A stretch of DNA of 64,000 bases from Actinomycetota bacterium (GTDB taxonomy: Bacteria; Actinomycetota; Acidimicrobiia; Acidimicrobiales; Poriferisodalaceae). Position 1 is the stretch's first letter. Every line of letters begins with the position of its first letter. Below the pieces are notes generated by a model. It made no database searches. It was given only the letters and a program-made list of their open reading frames with translations, and was not told where the DNA came from. Location: positions 124,001 through 188,000 of the forward strand of contig JABABU010000024.1 in NCBI GenBank assembly GCA_014238065.1. The letters run 5' to 3'. A program made the translations under genes and the position numbers. Of the stretch, positions 1 to 9,283 are shown piece after piece.

Positions 1-1150
1 GGGGAAAGACGATCTCCGGCCATTCGTCGCACTGGCCGACACCGTGGAACATCACGCAGTAGTGGCGGTACTCATCGGGCGGTGGCATCCACGAATCGAA
101 AGTCAACTCCCGGAAGGTTCTGCCGGGAGTCAGCAGCTCGAGATTCATGTTGATCTGGTGGAAGGCCAGGTCGTAGACACTCTGTTGGGCTGGTGACGGA
201 GCAACGTCGCCGGCAATCCATGAACGGGAGATGTCGCACATCATCCCGTAGGCACCGACCAGATCGGTGTCGTAGGCGACAACGTCGCCGGCCTCGATGA
301 TGCGCGAGCTCGCTTCCTGCATCCACGGATTCGTTCGGGGCCCCGACGCGAAGATCTGCGTCTCGATCCATTCGCCGGCGCGGGCGATGTTGCCTCCGTG
401 CAGCACGGACCACACTTCGCGTTCGGTCATTCCGGGCTTCATCACTGCTCGCATGTCGGCCATGCTCGACTCGCATGCGTTGACTGCGCAGCGCATGGCC
501 GCGATCTCGTCTGGTCCCTTGATCGCTCGGGCTGCCTCCATCACCTCCTGACCGTTGCCAATGCTGATACCGGCAGCTTCGAGGTCCTGGTAGCCGATGT
601 GGTGACATTGATCGATGGCGATCCGTGGCTGGTCACCACAGTGCTCGCGGATGACGTCGAGCATCTCGGCCGCCCACTGGTGGGCCTTCTCCTCGAATCG
701 TGATCCTGCGATGAACACGGTCGACCCGATGGCAGGCCGGATCTCGGTGACCAGTTCGTTGTGCGCTGCGAGGAACTCGGCCTTGAAGAACTCCCAGACG
801 ATGACCGAGCCGTCTGCCCCGATCCACGCGTAGCGGGCCGCGTTGTGCATGACCCACAGCTGCATGTTCGTCGAGTCGGTTGCGTACCGGATGTTCAGCG
901 GATCCATCACGATGATGGCGTCGTATCCGAGCCGATCGAGCTGATCGAGGATTCTCCGGTGACGATATCGGCGCATCTCGTCGAGGTCGGGAAGGCGCAG
1001 TCCTGCCGACATCCACTCGGCTTCCAGGGACGGGCCTGGCCCCATCTCGATGTGATGAAGCTCCGAGCTGGCGGCGAGAACCTCCGGTGTCGAATCGGCC
1101 AGGTAACGCCGCGCCCCGTGGAGCACCGAGTCGTGAAGTCGTCCAACCAT
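1..1150 (-). CDS. dddP: DddP-like DMSP lyase candidate (M24 metallopeptidase fold), 3' end cut by window edge
   Basis: An open frame of 383 codons starts at ATG 1150 and runs off the left edge. An N-terminal creatinase-type domain is followed by the pita-bread M24 domain. Asp294 and Asp296 (YDTDLVGAYG), Asp306 (CDISRSW) and His369 (MFHGVG) match the M24 metal ligands; the two expected Glu ligands would lie beyond the edge. Stretches such as DPLNIRYATDSTNMQLW, RAIKGPDEIAAMRC and GEWIETQIFASGPRTNPW are what I recall from DddP, which cleaves dimethylsulfoniopropionate to DMS and acrylate, rather than from ordinary prolidases. About 60 residues of a DddP-length protein are missing. The fold is certain. 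The DddP call is inferred from remembered sequence, and an uncharacterised M24 hydrolase is the alternative. It is divergent from the gene at 1206. Confidence 0.72.
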   Translation of the reverse strand, partial: MVGRLHDSVLHGARRYLADSTPEVLAASSELHHIEMGPGPSLEAEWMSAGLRLPDLDEMRRYRHRRILDQLDRLGYDAIIVMDPLNIRYATDSTNMQLWVMHNAARYAWIGADGSVIVWEFFKAEFLAAHNELVTEIRPAIGSTVFIAGSRFEEKAHQWAAEMLDVIREHCGDQPRIAIDQCHHIGYQDLEAAGISIGNGQEVMEAARAIKGPDEIAAMRCAVNACESSMADMRAVMKPGMTEREVWSVLHGGNIARAGEWIETQIFASGPRTNPWMQEASSRIIEAGDVVAYDTDLVGAYGMMCDISRSWIAGDVAPSPAQQSVYDLAFHQINMNLELLTPGRTFRELTFDSWMPPPDEYRHYCVMFHGVGQCDEWPEIVFP

Positions 1151-1205
1151 GGCGCGAGTGTCTACCAGCTGCTGGCGGTCGGCGGGCGCAGGATAGGTTT
1201 GAGCT

Positions 1206-2201
1206 GTGTACGAAGATCAAGCAGTCACGTACATGGTGGCTCGGATTGGTGACGGTCCTCTGATCGATGCTTCGACGCACCCTTCGATCGGTGAGAACAT
1301 CCAAGGCCCCAGCCTGGTGAAGATGCCCGACTGGTGTGCCGACCGCCTTGGCACGTATCACCTGTACTTCGCCGATCACAAGGGCAGCTACATCCGGCTG
1401 GCGTTCGCCGATGACATAGCGGGCCCATGGCATGTTCACGAACCTGGAAGTCTCCAGCTGGCCGACTCGCTGTTTCTCACAGAGCCGCCTCCGCTCAGTG
1501 AGGCGAAGCTCGACGAGATCCGTCTCGCCGCGAAGGAGCGAGGCGTGCAGTTGCCTCACGACATCGCCCTCGAGGTCGTGACGCCACACATCGCATCGCC
1601 CGATGTGCATGTCGACGCGGCTAATCGGCGGTTCGTCATGTATTTCCATGGGCTCGAGGGCTTGGGCCGCCAGGTCAGCCGGGTGGCGGTGTCTGACGAT
1701 GGCATCAACTTCAGCGCGCTTCCGGAGACCCTCGAACAGACTTACCTGAGGGTCTTCGCCTACGACGGCATGTTCTACGGCCTGGCGATGCCTGGTCAGC
1801 TGTACCGGTCGGCGAACGGTATCGACCGGTGGGAGGAGGGTCCCCGGCTCTTTGAGCCCGACATGCGGCACTGTGCTGTCAGATTGGTCGGCGAGACACT
1901 CGACGTCTTTTGGTCGAGGGTCGGCGATGCTCCTGAGAGGATCCTGCTGTCGACCGTCTCCCTCAGCGGCGACTGGAGCAACTGGACGTGGACGGGACCG
2001 GTCGATGTGCTTCGTCCTGAGCTTGCATGGGAGGGTGCCGAGGCCCCGAACGAGCCGTCGGTCCGGAGCGTCGCCTATGGCCTCGTGAACCAACTTCGCG
2101 ACCCGGCGATCCACAGTGAAGGCGACAGACTGGTGCTGCTCTATGCCTTTGGCGGCGAGTCGGGAATTGCTGCCGCCGAACTGCACGACATGAGAGGCTG
2201 A
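1206..2201 (+). CDS. Glycosyl hydrolase-like five-bladed beta-propeller protein
   Basis: A 331-residue protein without signal peptide. Repeated blade-like segments are visible: NIQGPSLVKMPDW (about 31-43), YHLYFADHKGSYIRLAFADD (51-70), HIASPDVHVD (128-137) and RRFVMYFHG (141-149). This pattern of acidic turns and aromatic strands is typical of GH43/GH32-like propellers and related uncharacterised proteins. No catalytic triad can be assigned by eye, so the substrate is unknown. The ATG at 1206 is the first start; an ATG nine codons later (1233) is an alternative. The gene diverges from the DddP-like gene across 55 bp and is followed on the same strand by a cupin gene 83 bp downstream, which may share its transcript. 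Confidence 0.6.
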   Translation: MYEDQAVTYMVARIGDGPLIDASTHPSIGENIQGPSLVKMPDWCADRLGTYHLYFADHKGSYIRLAFADDIAGPWHVHEPGSLQLADSLFLTEPPPLSEAKLDEIRLAAKERGVQLPHDIALEVVTPHIASPDVHVDAANRRFVMYFHGLEGLGRQVSRVAVSDDGINFSALPETLEQTYLRVFAYDGMFYGLAMPGQLYRSANGIDRWEEGPRLFEPDMRHCAVRLVGETLDVFWSRVGDAPERILLSTVSLSGDWSNWTWTGPVDVLRPELAWEGAEAPNEPSVRSVAYGLVNQLRDPAIHSEGDRLVLLYAFGGESGIAAAELHDMRG

Positions 2202-2284
2202 CCAAATGACCAGATGTGCCACCCGCCAGATGCGCGGCGCGCCTGTGGTGCGGTGCATGAAGAACGACCGGTGTTCCGGCAACG

Positions 2285-3316
2285 GTGACGGCATCAGTCA
2301 CGACATGGGCTCCGGTTGGAGTCGAAGGCACGCCGCATCTGGTTCATCAACCGATGGTGGCTCACTCGCGGCTGCATCTCGTGACTGACGGCATCGACGT
2401 CACCGATCTCGCGGCCGCGATCGCGGAGCGGGAAGCTATCGGCTATCGACTCGACACGATCATGCCGGCAGACGATCCGGTGCACGCATGGATGTCGGAT
2501 GGCTCAGGAGCGACGATCGAGCTTCACGCGCCTCCCCGAGGACCTCGGGAGGCGTCGAACGACGATTCGCGACTCGTCGTCAGACGAGGTGAAGAAGGGG
2601 GAACGGGTGATGGGCGGGCTGGCATGGCCTATCGCGACCTCGTCCCCGGCCGCTTCGGCGGGAAGGTCATCGCGTCGCACATCAGCATCGAAAGTGGCGG
2701 CCCGACCGCTGACTACCCGCATCATCACGAGATCGATTTCCAGGCCATCGTCTGTGTGGCGGGCTGGGTCGATGTCGTGTACGAGGATCAGGGTCCGCCG
2801 TTCAGGATGGTCCCAGGTGATTGTGTGGTGCAGCCGCCGACCATAGGCCATCGTGTGCTCGCTTCGTCAGCCGGCCTGGCCGTCTTGGAGGTGGCCTCGC
2901 CATCGAGTCACCCGACACATCGCCGGCACGACCTCACGCTTCCAACCGGCAGGGTGATACCCGATCGTGATTTCGTTGGTCAACGGTTCGTCAGGCACAT
3001 CGCCGCCGATTCCGACTGGGTGCCGATGACTGACGCTGGTTGCGAACAACAGTCGACGGGAATCGGCGCTGCAACGGGTGGTGCCGGTGACGTGAACTTC
3101 ATCCGTATCGGACGCGGCTCTGCGGCCCCGCTGGCCATGACCTATCGAGCATCGGCCGGAGTCCTGCTGGTTCAAGCCGGCGAAGTGAGCATCGATGTCG
3201 ACGGTCGAACGGCAACGCTCGAGACTGACGACTCGGTTTCCACATCCGAGCCTGACGCGGCGATCATCACGGGTATCGCCGAATCGAGTGAGGTAGTGCT
3301 GGTGTCGGTCAGGTGA
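2285..3316 (+). CDS. Double cupin-domain protein
   Basis: About 343 residues from a GTG start at 2285; an in-frame stop at 2258-2260 rules out a longer form, and ATG 2354 is an alternative. An N-terminal alpha/beta part of about 80 residues precedes two cupin barrels. The first has the metal motif DYPHHHEIDFQ, then GWVDVVYEDQG and the PGDCVVQPP turn. The second (NFIRIGRGSAAPL onward) has GEVSIDVDG but no clear His-x-His, so it is probably structural. Bicupins of this kind act as sugar isomerases, dioxygenases or small-molecule sensors; nothing here selects one. The end overlaps the convergent monooxygenase gene by 8 bp. Confidence 0.62.
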   Translation: MTASVTTWAPVGVEGTPHLVHQPMVAHSRLHLVTDGIDVTDLAAAIAEREAIGYRLDTIMPADDPVHAWMSDGSGATIELHAPPRGPREASNDDSRLVVRRGEEGGTGDGRAGMAYRDLVPGRFGGKVIASHISIESGGPTADYPHHHEIDFQAIVCVAGWVDVVYEDQGPPFRMVPGDCVVQPPTIGHRVLASSAGLAVLEVASPSSHPTHRRHDLTLPTGRVIPDRDFVGQRFVRHIAADSDWVPMTDAGCEQQSTGIGAATGGAGDVNFIRIGRGSAAPLAMTYRASAGVLLVQAGEVSIDVDGRTATLETDDSVSTSEPDAAIITGIAESSEVVLVSVR

Positions 3317-4910
3317 GCACGAAGCCTTCGTAGCCGTTGGCGACGACCTCGTTGCACTTCTCGACATACGGCGGGTATCCGATGAGCGGCATGAACACGC
3401 GGGTCTTGCCGGGAACGTTTGCACCGAGGTACCACGAGTTGCAGCTTGGGAAGAGGGTGAAGTCGGCGACAGTGTTGACGTGGTCGACCCATTCGTCCTC
3501 GGCTTCGACAGTCGCCTCGATTGTCGTCCTGTTGTTGGATCGGAGGTGATCCATGCAATCGGCGATCCAATCGACGTGCTGCTCGATCGACACGATCATG
3601 TTCGTGAGTACCGACGGGCTGCCTGGGCCCGAGATCGTGAAGAGGTTCGGGAACCCTGGTATCTGCAAGCCCAGGTAGGTCCGCGGCCCTGCACTCCATT
3701 TGTCCTGAATGGTGAGGCCGTCGCGCCCGCGGATGTCGATTCTCAACAGCGTTCCTGTCATCGCATCGAACCCGGTTGCGAGCACGATGCAGTCGACGTC
3801 GACCTCTCGCCCATTCGACGCAACGCCCGATGCCGTCATAGAGACAGGGTGCTCGCTGACATCCACGAGGTCGATGTTCGGGCGGTTGAAGGTCTCGAAA
3901 TAACCGGTGTCGAGACACAGTCGTTTGCAGCCGAGCACCTGCGTCGGTGAGAGCAGCGCCGCGGTGTTCGGGTCGACGACAATCCCGGCGATCTTTCGTC
4001 GCACGAACTCGGCGGCGGTGTCGTTCGACTCTTGGCTCAGCAAGTGATCGGTGTACGCGGAAAGAAACCCGAACCCACCCTCGTCCCATCGCCGCTCGAA
4101 CTCGAGATACCGCTCTTCCTCGTCGGCTTCGAGCGCTGCTATTTCTCCTCGACGGATTCGCGAACCGAAGCCACCGTTCTGAAGGCTGTTGGCGGCCCGG
4201 AACTCGGCATAGTTGGACTTGATCTCGGCCTGTACCTCGGGCTCGAGGGGCTCATTGCGGGCAGGGATCGAATAGTTCGCGGTGCGCTGGAAAATCGTGG
4301 TGTGTTGCGCTTCGTCGGCGATGATGGGAATCGCCTGGATGCCAGATGACCCTGTTCCGATCACTGCCACGCGTTTGCCTGTGAAGTCGACACCTTCGTG
4401 TGGCCATTTGCCTGTGTGATAGATCGGACCTTCGAAGTTGTCCATTCCGGCGAAGCTCGGTGTGTTCTCCGACGAGAGGCACCCTGTGGCCATCACCAGG
4501 AACTGTGCGGTGACGGTTGCTCCTTCGTCGGTGCTGACGGTCCACCGATCGGTCGACTCCTGGTACACCGCGCTCGTCACCGACGTCTCGAACGTGATGT
4601 CGCGACGAAGGTCGAATCGGTCTGCGACGTGACTCGCGTAGCGCAGGATCTCTGGCTGGCCCGAGTATTTCTCGGTCCACTCCCATTCCTGCTGCAGGTC
4701 GCCATCGAACTGATAGCTGTACTCCATGCTCGGAACATCGCATCTCGCTCCCGGATACCGATTCCAGTACCAGGTGCCTCCGACATCGCTCGCCCTTTCG
4801 AAGACATGCGCAGTGAAGCCCATCTGGCGAGATTTGTGCAGCATGTACATGCCGGCGAAGCCGGACCCGACGATGACGACGTCGTAGGTGTTGTTCGTTG
4901 GCTCCGGCAT
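3309..4910 (-). CDS. Baeyer-Villiger flavin monooxygenase
   Basis: 533 residues starting MPEPTNN at ATG 4910; an upstream in-frame ATG at 4991 adds only Arg/Pro-rich low-complexity residues. The FAD Rossmann motif GSGFAG is at 15-20, the complete Baeyer-Villiger fingerprint FEGPIYHTGKWP at 159-170 (FxGxxxHxxxWP) and the NADPH motif GTGSSG at 185-190. These soluble type I enzymes insert one oxygen from O2 next to a ketone to give an ester or lactone, using NADPH. The ring or chain specificity cannot be read from sequence. The gene stands alone on the minus strand, convergent with the cupin gene and divergent from the aminotransferase at 5023 across 112 bp. Confidence 0.9.
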   Translation of the reverse strand: MPEPTNNTYDVVIVGSGFAGMYMLHKSRQMGFTAHVFERASDVGGTWYWNRYPGARCDVPSMEYSYQFDGDLQQEWEWTEKYSGQPEILRYASHVADRFDLRRDITFETSVTSAVYQESTDRWTVSTDEGATVTAQFLVMATGCLSSENTPSFAGMDNFEGPIYHTGKWPHEGVDFTGKRVAVIGTGSSGIQAIPIIADEAQHTTIFQRTANYSIPARNEPLEPEVQAEIKSNYAEFRAANSLQNGGFGSRIRRGEIAALEADEEERYLEFERRWDEGGFGFLSAYTDHLLSQESNDTAAEFVRRKIAGIVVDPNTAALLSPTQVLGCKRLCLDTGYFETFNRPNIDLVDVSEHPVSMTASGVASNGREVDVDCIVLATGFDAMTGTLLRIDIRGRDGLTIQDKWSAGPRTYLGLQIPGFPNLFTISGPGSPSVLTNMIVSIEQHVDWIADCMDHLRSNNRTTIEATVEAEDEWVDHVNTVADFTLFPSCNSWYLGANVPGKTRVFMPLIGYPPYVEKCNEVVANGYEGFVLT

Positions 4911-5022
4911 CGGCGTTCCTATCGCATCCGCGTACGAGTCGAATCTACGACGCCGAGTCGGCGTCGGCGGTAGATCCAACCTCCGCCTCACCGGACCGGC
5001 CGCACAGCGGTAGATTACGTCG

Positions 5023-6207
5023 ATGAGCCTTCAGTACGGGCGACCGATGGTCGCAACCCCTGGACCATCGGTCATTCCTGAGAGCGTGCTCGCGGCAATG
5101 GGCCGCTCGATGCCGAACATCTATGGAGGTGAGTTGCTGGAGGTGTCTGACTCGGTGTTCGCCGACCTCAAGCAACTCGTCGGCACAGAAGGCAACGTCT
5201 ACATCACGATCGACAACGGTCACGGTGCGTGGGGAATGTCGGTGACGAACACGTTGTCGCCTGGCGACAAGGTCTTGGTTCTCGAATCAGGACGTTTCGC
5301 AATCGGCTGGGGAGAGAGCGCTGTCCCGCTCGGGGTGGAGATCGAGGTGCTCATGGCGCCTGAGCGTGGAGCTATCGATCCGGCAGCAGTAGAGCAACGG
5401 CTCCGCGCCGATGTCGATGGTGAGATAAAGGCGATTCTCGCGGTTCAGATCGATACGGCGTCTTCGGTGATGAACGATATTGCCTCGATCAGAGCCGCGA
5501 TCGATGCCGCCGGCCACGATGGACTGTTCATGGTCGACTGCATCGCCTCATTGGCCTGCGTGCCATACGAGATGGACGCATGGGGTGTCGATCTCACCGT
5601 TGGGGCGGCGCAGAAGGGGCTCATGGTGCCGCCCGGCGTTGCGTTCGTGTGGGCTGGACCGAAGGCTCTTGACGCTCACGCAACGGCCGGATTGCGCACG
5701 AGTCATTGGGACTGGAAGAGTCGTCGGCTCGACGAAGCGCACTACGTACGATTTGACGGCACGCCTCCGGTCAGTCACATCTACGCCATGCGTGCAGCGC
5801 TTGACCTGCTGAGCGAGGAAGGGCTGGATCGTGTCTACCACCGACATACGGTGCTTGGTGGTGCCGTCCGCGCCGCGGTCGAAGCGTGGTCGACACCAGG
5901 CGGGCTCGAGCTCAACATCGTCGACCCTGCGGCTCGGTCCAATGCGGTGACAACCATCCTGTCGAACTCGATCGATGCCGATCGTCTGCGCGAGATGTGC
6001 GCAGAGCAGGCCGGTCTGTGGCTAGGCGTCGGCATCGGCGAGTATGCCGACACGTCATTTCGGATCGGTCACATGGGTCACCTCAACCCGCCGATGATTC
6101 TCGGGACGCTCGGAACGGTCGAGGCAGCACTGATCGCGATGGACGCGCCCTTCGGCGAATCGGGCGTTGCTGCCGCTGCAGCACACATCGCTACGGCCTT
6201 GAGCTGA
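5023..6207 (+). CDS. Class V PLP aminotransferase (serine/alanine-glyoxylate aminotransferase family)
   Basis: 394 residues beginning MSLQYGRPMVATPGPS. The family hallmarks are the N-terminal TPGPS motif (12-16), FMVDCIASL (169-177), whose Asp172 should hold the pyridine nitrogen of PLP, and the Schiff-base lysine Lys198 in GAAQKGLMVPPG. The C-terminal GIGEYADTSFRIGHMG is the typical domain-closing segment with the carboxylate-binding Arg. Members move the amino group of serine, alanine or aspartate to glyoxylate and work in photorespiration-like or C1 metabolism. No serine-cycle gene sits nearby, so the true amino donor is open. It is a single gene, convergent with the gene ending at 6223. 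Confidence 0.85.
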   Translation: MSLQYGRPMVATPGPSVIPESVLAAMGRSMPNIYGGELLEVSDSVFADLKQLVGTEGNVYITIDNGHGAWGMSVTNTLSPGDKVLVLESGRFAIGWGESAVPLGVEIEVLMAPERGAIDPAAVEQRLRADVDGEIKAILAVQIDTASSVMNDIASIRAAIDAAGHDGLFMVDCIASLACVPYEMDAWGVDLTVGAAQKGLMVPPGVAFVWAGPKALDAHATAGLRTSHWDWKSRRLDEAHYVRFDGTPPVSHIYAMRAALDLLSEEGLDRVYHRHTVLGGAVRAAVEAWSTPGGLELNIVDPAARSNAVTTILSNSIDADRLREMCAEQAGLWLGVGIGEYADTSFRIGHMGHLNPPMILGTLGTVEAALIAMDAPFGESGVAAAAAHIATALS

Positions 6208-6222
6208 AGCGCGCTCGCGAGC

Positions 6223-7287
6223 TCATACCTCTGGCACGAAGCGGCGCCACGCGTCGGCGTCGAATGCCTGGTCGGTGTACCCGGTGAGGCGATCGGCGGC
6301 CCGGCCCACGATGTCCGAGGCGGTTTCGCCACGAGATCCGAGGTAGGCGGCGAGATCCTCGACTGCGTCGGTGAGTACTCCGTAACCGTTGGTGAAGACC
6401 GCTGAGGTCATCTGCACCGCGGATGCTCCTGCCAGCATCATGCGAGCGACGTCGCTCCCGGTTCGTGCGCCATGGGTCCCGATCAGCGTCTTCTCGGGGC
6501 CCACGAGGTGACGTGTGAGCGCCAACCAACGGCACGTGATGGGGAGTGCCCATCCACCGCCATAGGCGACCACTGTTCCCATCGCAGGTGCCTGCGTGTT
6601 GAGATCGGGAAGCATCGCCATGTGCCTGGTGATGAGGGTCACCGCGTCGGCGCCGGCACCAAATGCCGCAGCCGCCATCTGTGGCACTCCATCGCTCTGA
6701 CCGGTGATCTTCACCCACAACGGAACTTCCAGCACCGATCTGACGTCGGCCACGATCGCCGCTATCCGTTGCTCGTCGCGCTCAAGAGACAATGCCCCGG
6801 CTACAGCTTCTGCGCCGTGTGGGGCTCCGATGTTCAGTTCGAACGCGGTGCAGCGAGTATCGGCCACGACCCGTCGCGCCAGACCTGACAGCAATGCGAG
6901 GTCGCCGGGAATCACGCTCGGAATCACAGGTTGATCGTTCACCGCGACGAGGTCGGCAGTCTGCTCGATCCACTTTTCCAGACCGAGCGGTTGGAGGCCG
7001 GATCGATTGAAGAGGCTGGTGCCTGCAGGTGGGTTCCCGTCCCACGGAACCTGGCGCCATGAAGAGTCGAACATGGCGTAGTCGGTGTGCCCCAGTTGTC
7101 GGGCGGCGGCCGGATTCTCGTTGGCCGACTTCACCACGGCTGCTCCTGCGCCCGCAGCGATGGCCGCGGAAACGCCGGATGCTTCGATCATGTGCTCGCC
7201 CGACCCTGCGATGACCGGATTGGCCATGCAAAGCCCCCCGACGTCGACTGCCAGTCGGTCAGCCAAGGTCGGGCCGACCTGAAGCAC
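6223..7287 (-). CDS. Dihydroorotate dehydrogenase-like FMN oxidoreductase
   Basis: A TIM-barrel flavoprotein of about 354 residues from GTG 7287; TTG 7266 is an equally good start and either one overlaps the upstream hydantoinase gene. Conserved elements are MANPVIAGSG at the N-terminus, AAIAAGAGAAVVKSANENP, FELNIGAPHG, VPLWVKITGQ, TLIGTHGARTG and the phosphate-binding MLAGASAVQMTSAVFTNG. This is the PyrD/PreA family, which oxidises dihydropyrimidines using FMN. A pyrD role is unlikely, because the neighbour is a HyuA-type protein rather than other pyr genes. The overlap suggests translational coupling and joint work on a cyclic amide or dihydropyrimidine-like compound (inference). Confidence 0.72.
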   Translation of the reverse strand: MLQVGPTLADRLAVDVGGLCMANPVIAGSGEHMIEASGVSAAIAAGAGAAVVKSANENPAAARQLGHTDYAMFDSSWRQVPWDGNPPAGTSLFNRSGLQPLGLEKWIEQTADLVAVNDQPVIPSVIPGDLALLSGLARRVVADTRCTAFELNIGAPHGAEAVAGALSLERDEQRIAAIVADVRSVLEVPLWVKITGQSDGVPQMAAAAFGAGADAVTLITRHMAMLPDLNTQAPAMGTVVAYGGGWALPITCRWLALTRHLVGPEKTLIGTHGARTGSDVARMMLAGASAVQMTSAVFTNGYGVLTDAVEDLAAYLGSRGETASDIVGRAADRLTGYTDQAFDADAWRRFVPEV

Positions 7288-9262
7288 CGACCAGACACAC
7301 GCCCTCGACAAACAGCGGCCGGCCATCGACATCGACGGTTGACTCTTCCCACGACTCGGTGACGTCGAAGTTTGATGCTCCTGCATCGGCCATCTCCGAG
7401 CCGACTGTCTCGCGCAGCCATTGACGGGCCCGATCCTTCGCCTCTTCGAGATCGGTGAAGGTCGGCGGTTCCGCGCCCACGTGGACACGGAAGAAGCCGC
7501 GTCGGGGGGCGCTGATGACCGCACGTTTCAGAATCCGAATTCGGCCGACAACAGCACCCACCGCGTTGGCGACCTCGGCGTGCGCTGGAATGATCGATTC
7601 GGTGCCGAGAAGGGCCGCCACAGCCGGATAGTAAGTAGCGGCAGGAGCCCCGAGCCCGATGACCGGCACATCCACGCCGATGTCGATGCGAGTGACCTGA
7701 GCGGATCGGTCGAGTGCGGCCGCAACAAGCGGTGACTGGGTGAGTTCGGGGGCCATCCCGTCTCGGATGAGCGTCGCGGCGATGAGTACCTCAGCAGAGC
7801 GACGGACCAAGCGGGTCACGACCGATTCGCTGATGGACTCAGCGGTCGCTGCAATGGGTTTGCCGTATCGGTCGCGCTGGCGAGCAAACAGTTCGGCTGC
7901 TTTTCGAGCAGCTTCGACGTCGTAGGTCGACTGGATACCGAGCACGTGGCTTGCGTCGGTCGGGGTGAACCCGGAGGCCCGAACCAGTCCTCGCGATACG
8001 AGCCGGTCGAGCGCCCTTCGCCGAACCGAACTGGTGATGAGGGCATCGGCAGGGACAAGGCGGTCGCCGATTGCCGTGATCAGACTTTTCTCGTGATCTG
8101 AGAACTGTGGTGTCCTTCCGTCGAGGGCGACACACGTGACGAGCACCCCGTCGAGATCGGACGGAAGGTCGGCCTCGAGTTGGCGGTCGAGTACCTCGTG
8201 AACGACGTCGTGCGCGTGCGTTGCCAACAAGCTGACGGGCAGCACTCGCCGAGGTCCGATGACCAGCTCAGGGCCAACCGGGCGCGGAGTCATATGCACC
8301 TGACTATCGCCGCCGATGCCGTGCGTGTGCATCGCTACAGCTTCGACCATTGTTCGGTGCCCGCCCACAGTGGCTCCGTCCTGACCGAGTTCTGGTTCGC
8401 CCCCGCGGAGCACGGCGATGTCAGTGGTGGTGCCGCCGATATCGGCGATCACGGCGTCACTCGTTCCGACGAGGTGAGCTGCACCGACAAGACTTGCCGC
8501 AGGACCCGACAGGATCGTTTCGATCGGCCTATCGAGCACGAAGTCGGCCGAGACCAACGAGCCGTCGCCCCGCACGACCATCAAAGGGGCACCGATGGAG
8601 CGATCCTTCAGCGCGTCGATGGTGGTGGTGACCAGATCCCGGATCATGGCGATGAGTCGGGCGTTGAGCAGAGCTGTGACCGCCCGTTTAGGCCCGTTGA
8701 GGTTCGCTGACAGGTAGTGACTGCACGTCACCGGTTTCCCTGTGAGGTCGGTGATGAGATCACGGGCCGCAAGCTCGTGGCTCGGATTGCGGACAGAGAA
8801 CTGGGCGGTGATCGCGAACGCGTCCACGTGTGGTGCCACCTGCGAGACCTTCGTCGCGAGTGCTTCGAGGTCGAGCATGGCGACCTCTGCGCCGTGAGAG
8901 GTGTGACCGCCTTCGACCAGGATCACCTCGTCGGTTCCGAGCGCTTCACGTAGGCCGGCTCTGTCGAGAGATTCGGGTTCGAACCCGATTGTGACAAGGC
9001 ACGCGGCCCTTCCCGTGTTCTCGACGAGCGCGTTCGTGGCCAGGGTCGTCGACATCGACACCAGAGCGATCTCGGCCGGCGAGACCGCGGCGGCATCGAT
9101 GGCGTCGGCGATCGCCTTGTCGATTCCGACGGCGAGGTCGTCGTGCGTTGTTTCTGCCTTCGCCGACCCGAGAACACTCTGGGTCATCTCGTCGTAGATG
9201 ACGGCGTCGGTATAGGTCCCTCCGGTGTCGACACCGAGCAGCGGCGTCCGGGTTCCGGTCAT
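7259..9262 (-). CDS. hyuA: Hydantoinase/oxoprolinase subunit A family protein
   Basis: 667 residues with the actin-like ATPase fold of the HyuA/5-oxoprolinase family. The phosphate-1 loop GVDTGGTYTDAV is near 10-21, the STTLATNALVE segment at about 70-80 and the second phosphate motif IADIGGTTTDIAVLRGG near 270. These ATP-dependent enzymes open hydantoin-like or oxoproline-like rings, and normally pair with a HyuB subunit. No HyuB is present here; the gene instead overlaps an FMN dihydroorotate-dehydrogenase-like gene downstream. The length is normal for HyuA alone. The substrate is unknown, and acetone or acetophenone carboxylase subunits belong to the same superfamily. Confidence 0.85.
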   Translation of the reverse strand: MTGTRTPLLGVDTGGTYTDAVIYDEMTQSVLGSAKAETTHDDLAVGIDKAIADAIDAAAVSPAEIALVSMSTTLATNALVENTGRAACLVTIGFEPESLDRAGLREALGTDEVILVEGGHTSHGAEVAMLDLEALATKVSQVAPHVDAFAITAQFSVRNPSHELAARDLITDLTGKPVTCSHYLSANLNGPKRAVTALLNARLIAMIRDLVTTTIDALKDRSIGAPLMVVRGDGSLVSADFVLDRPIETILSGPAASLVGAAHLVGTSDAVIADIGGTTTDIAVLRGGEPELGQDGATVGGHRTMVEAVAMHTHGIGGDSQVHMTPRPVGPELVIGPRRVLPVSLLATHAHDVVHEVLDRQLEADLPSDLDGVLVTCVALDGRTPQFSDHEKSLITAIGDRLVPADALITSSVRRRALDRLVSRGLVRASGFTPTDASHVLGIQSTYDVEAARKAAELFARQRDRYGKPIAATAESISESVVTRLVRRSAEVLIAATLIRDGMAPELTQSPLVAAALDRSAQVTRIDIGVDVPVIGLGAPAATYYPAVAALLGTESIIPAHAEVANAVGAVVGRIRILKRAVISAPRRGFFRVHVGAEPPTFTDLEEAKDRARQWLRETVGSEMADAGASNFDVTESWEESTVDVDGRPLFVEGVCLVGASGRPDLG

Positions 9263-9283
9263 GAGCGGAACGACCGGGGCTCG

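Noticed and set aside
633-2294. A 553-codon minus-strand open frame
   Set aside because: Very Arg/His/Pro-rich and antisense to the propeller gene and partly to the DddP-like gene; both of those have recognisable protein sequence.
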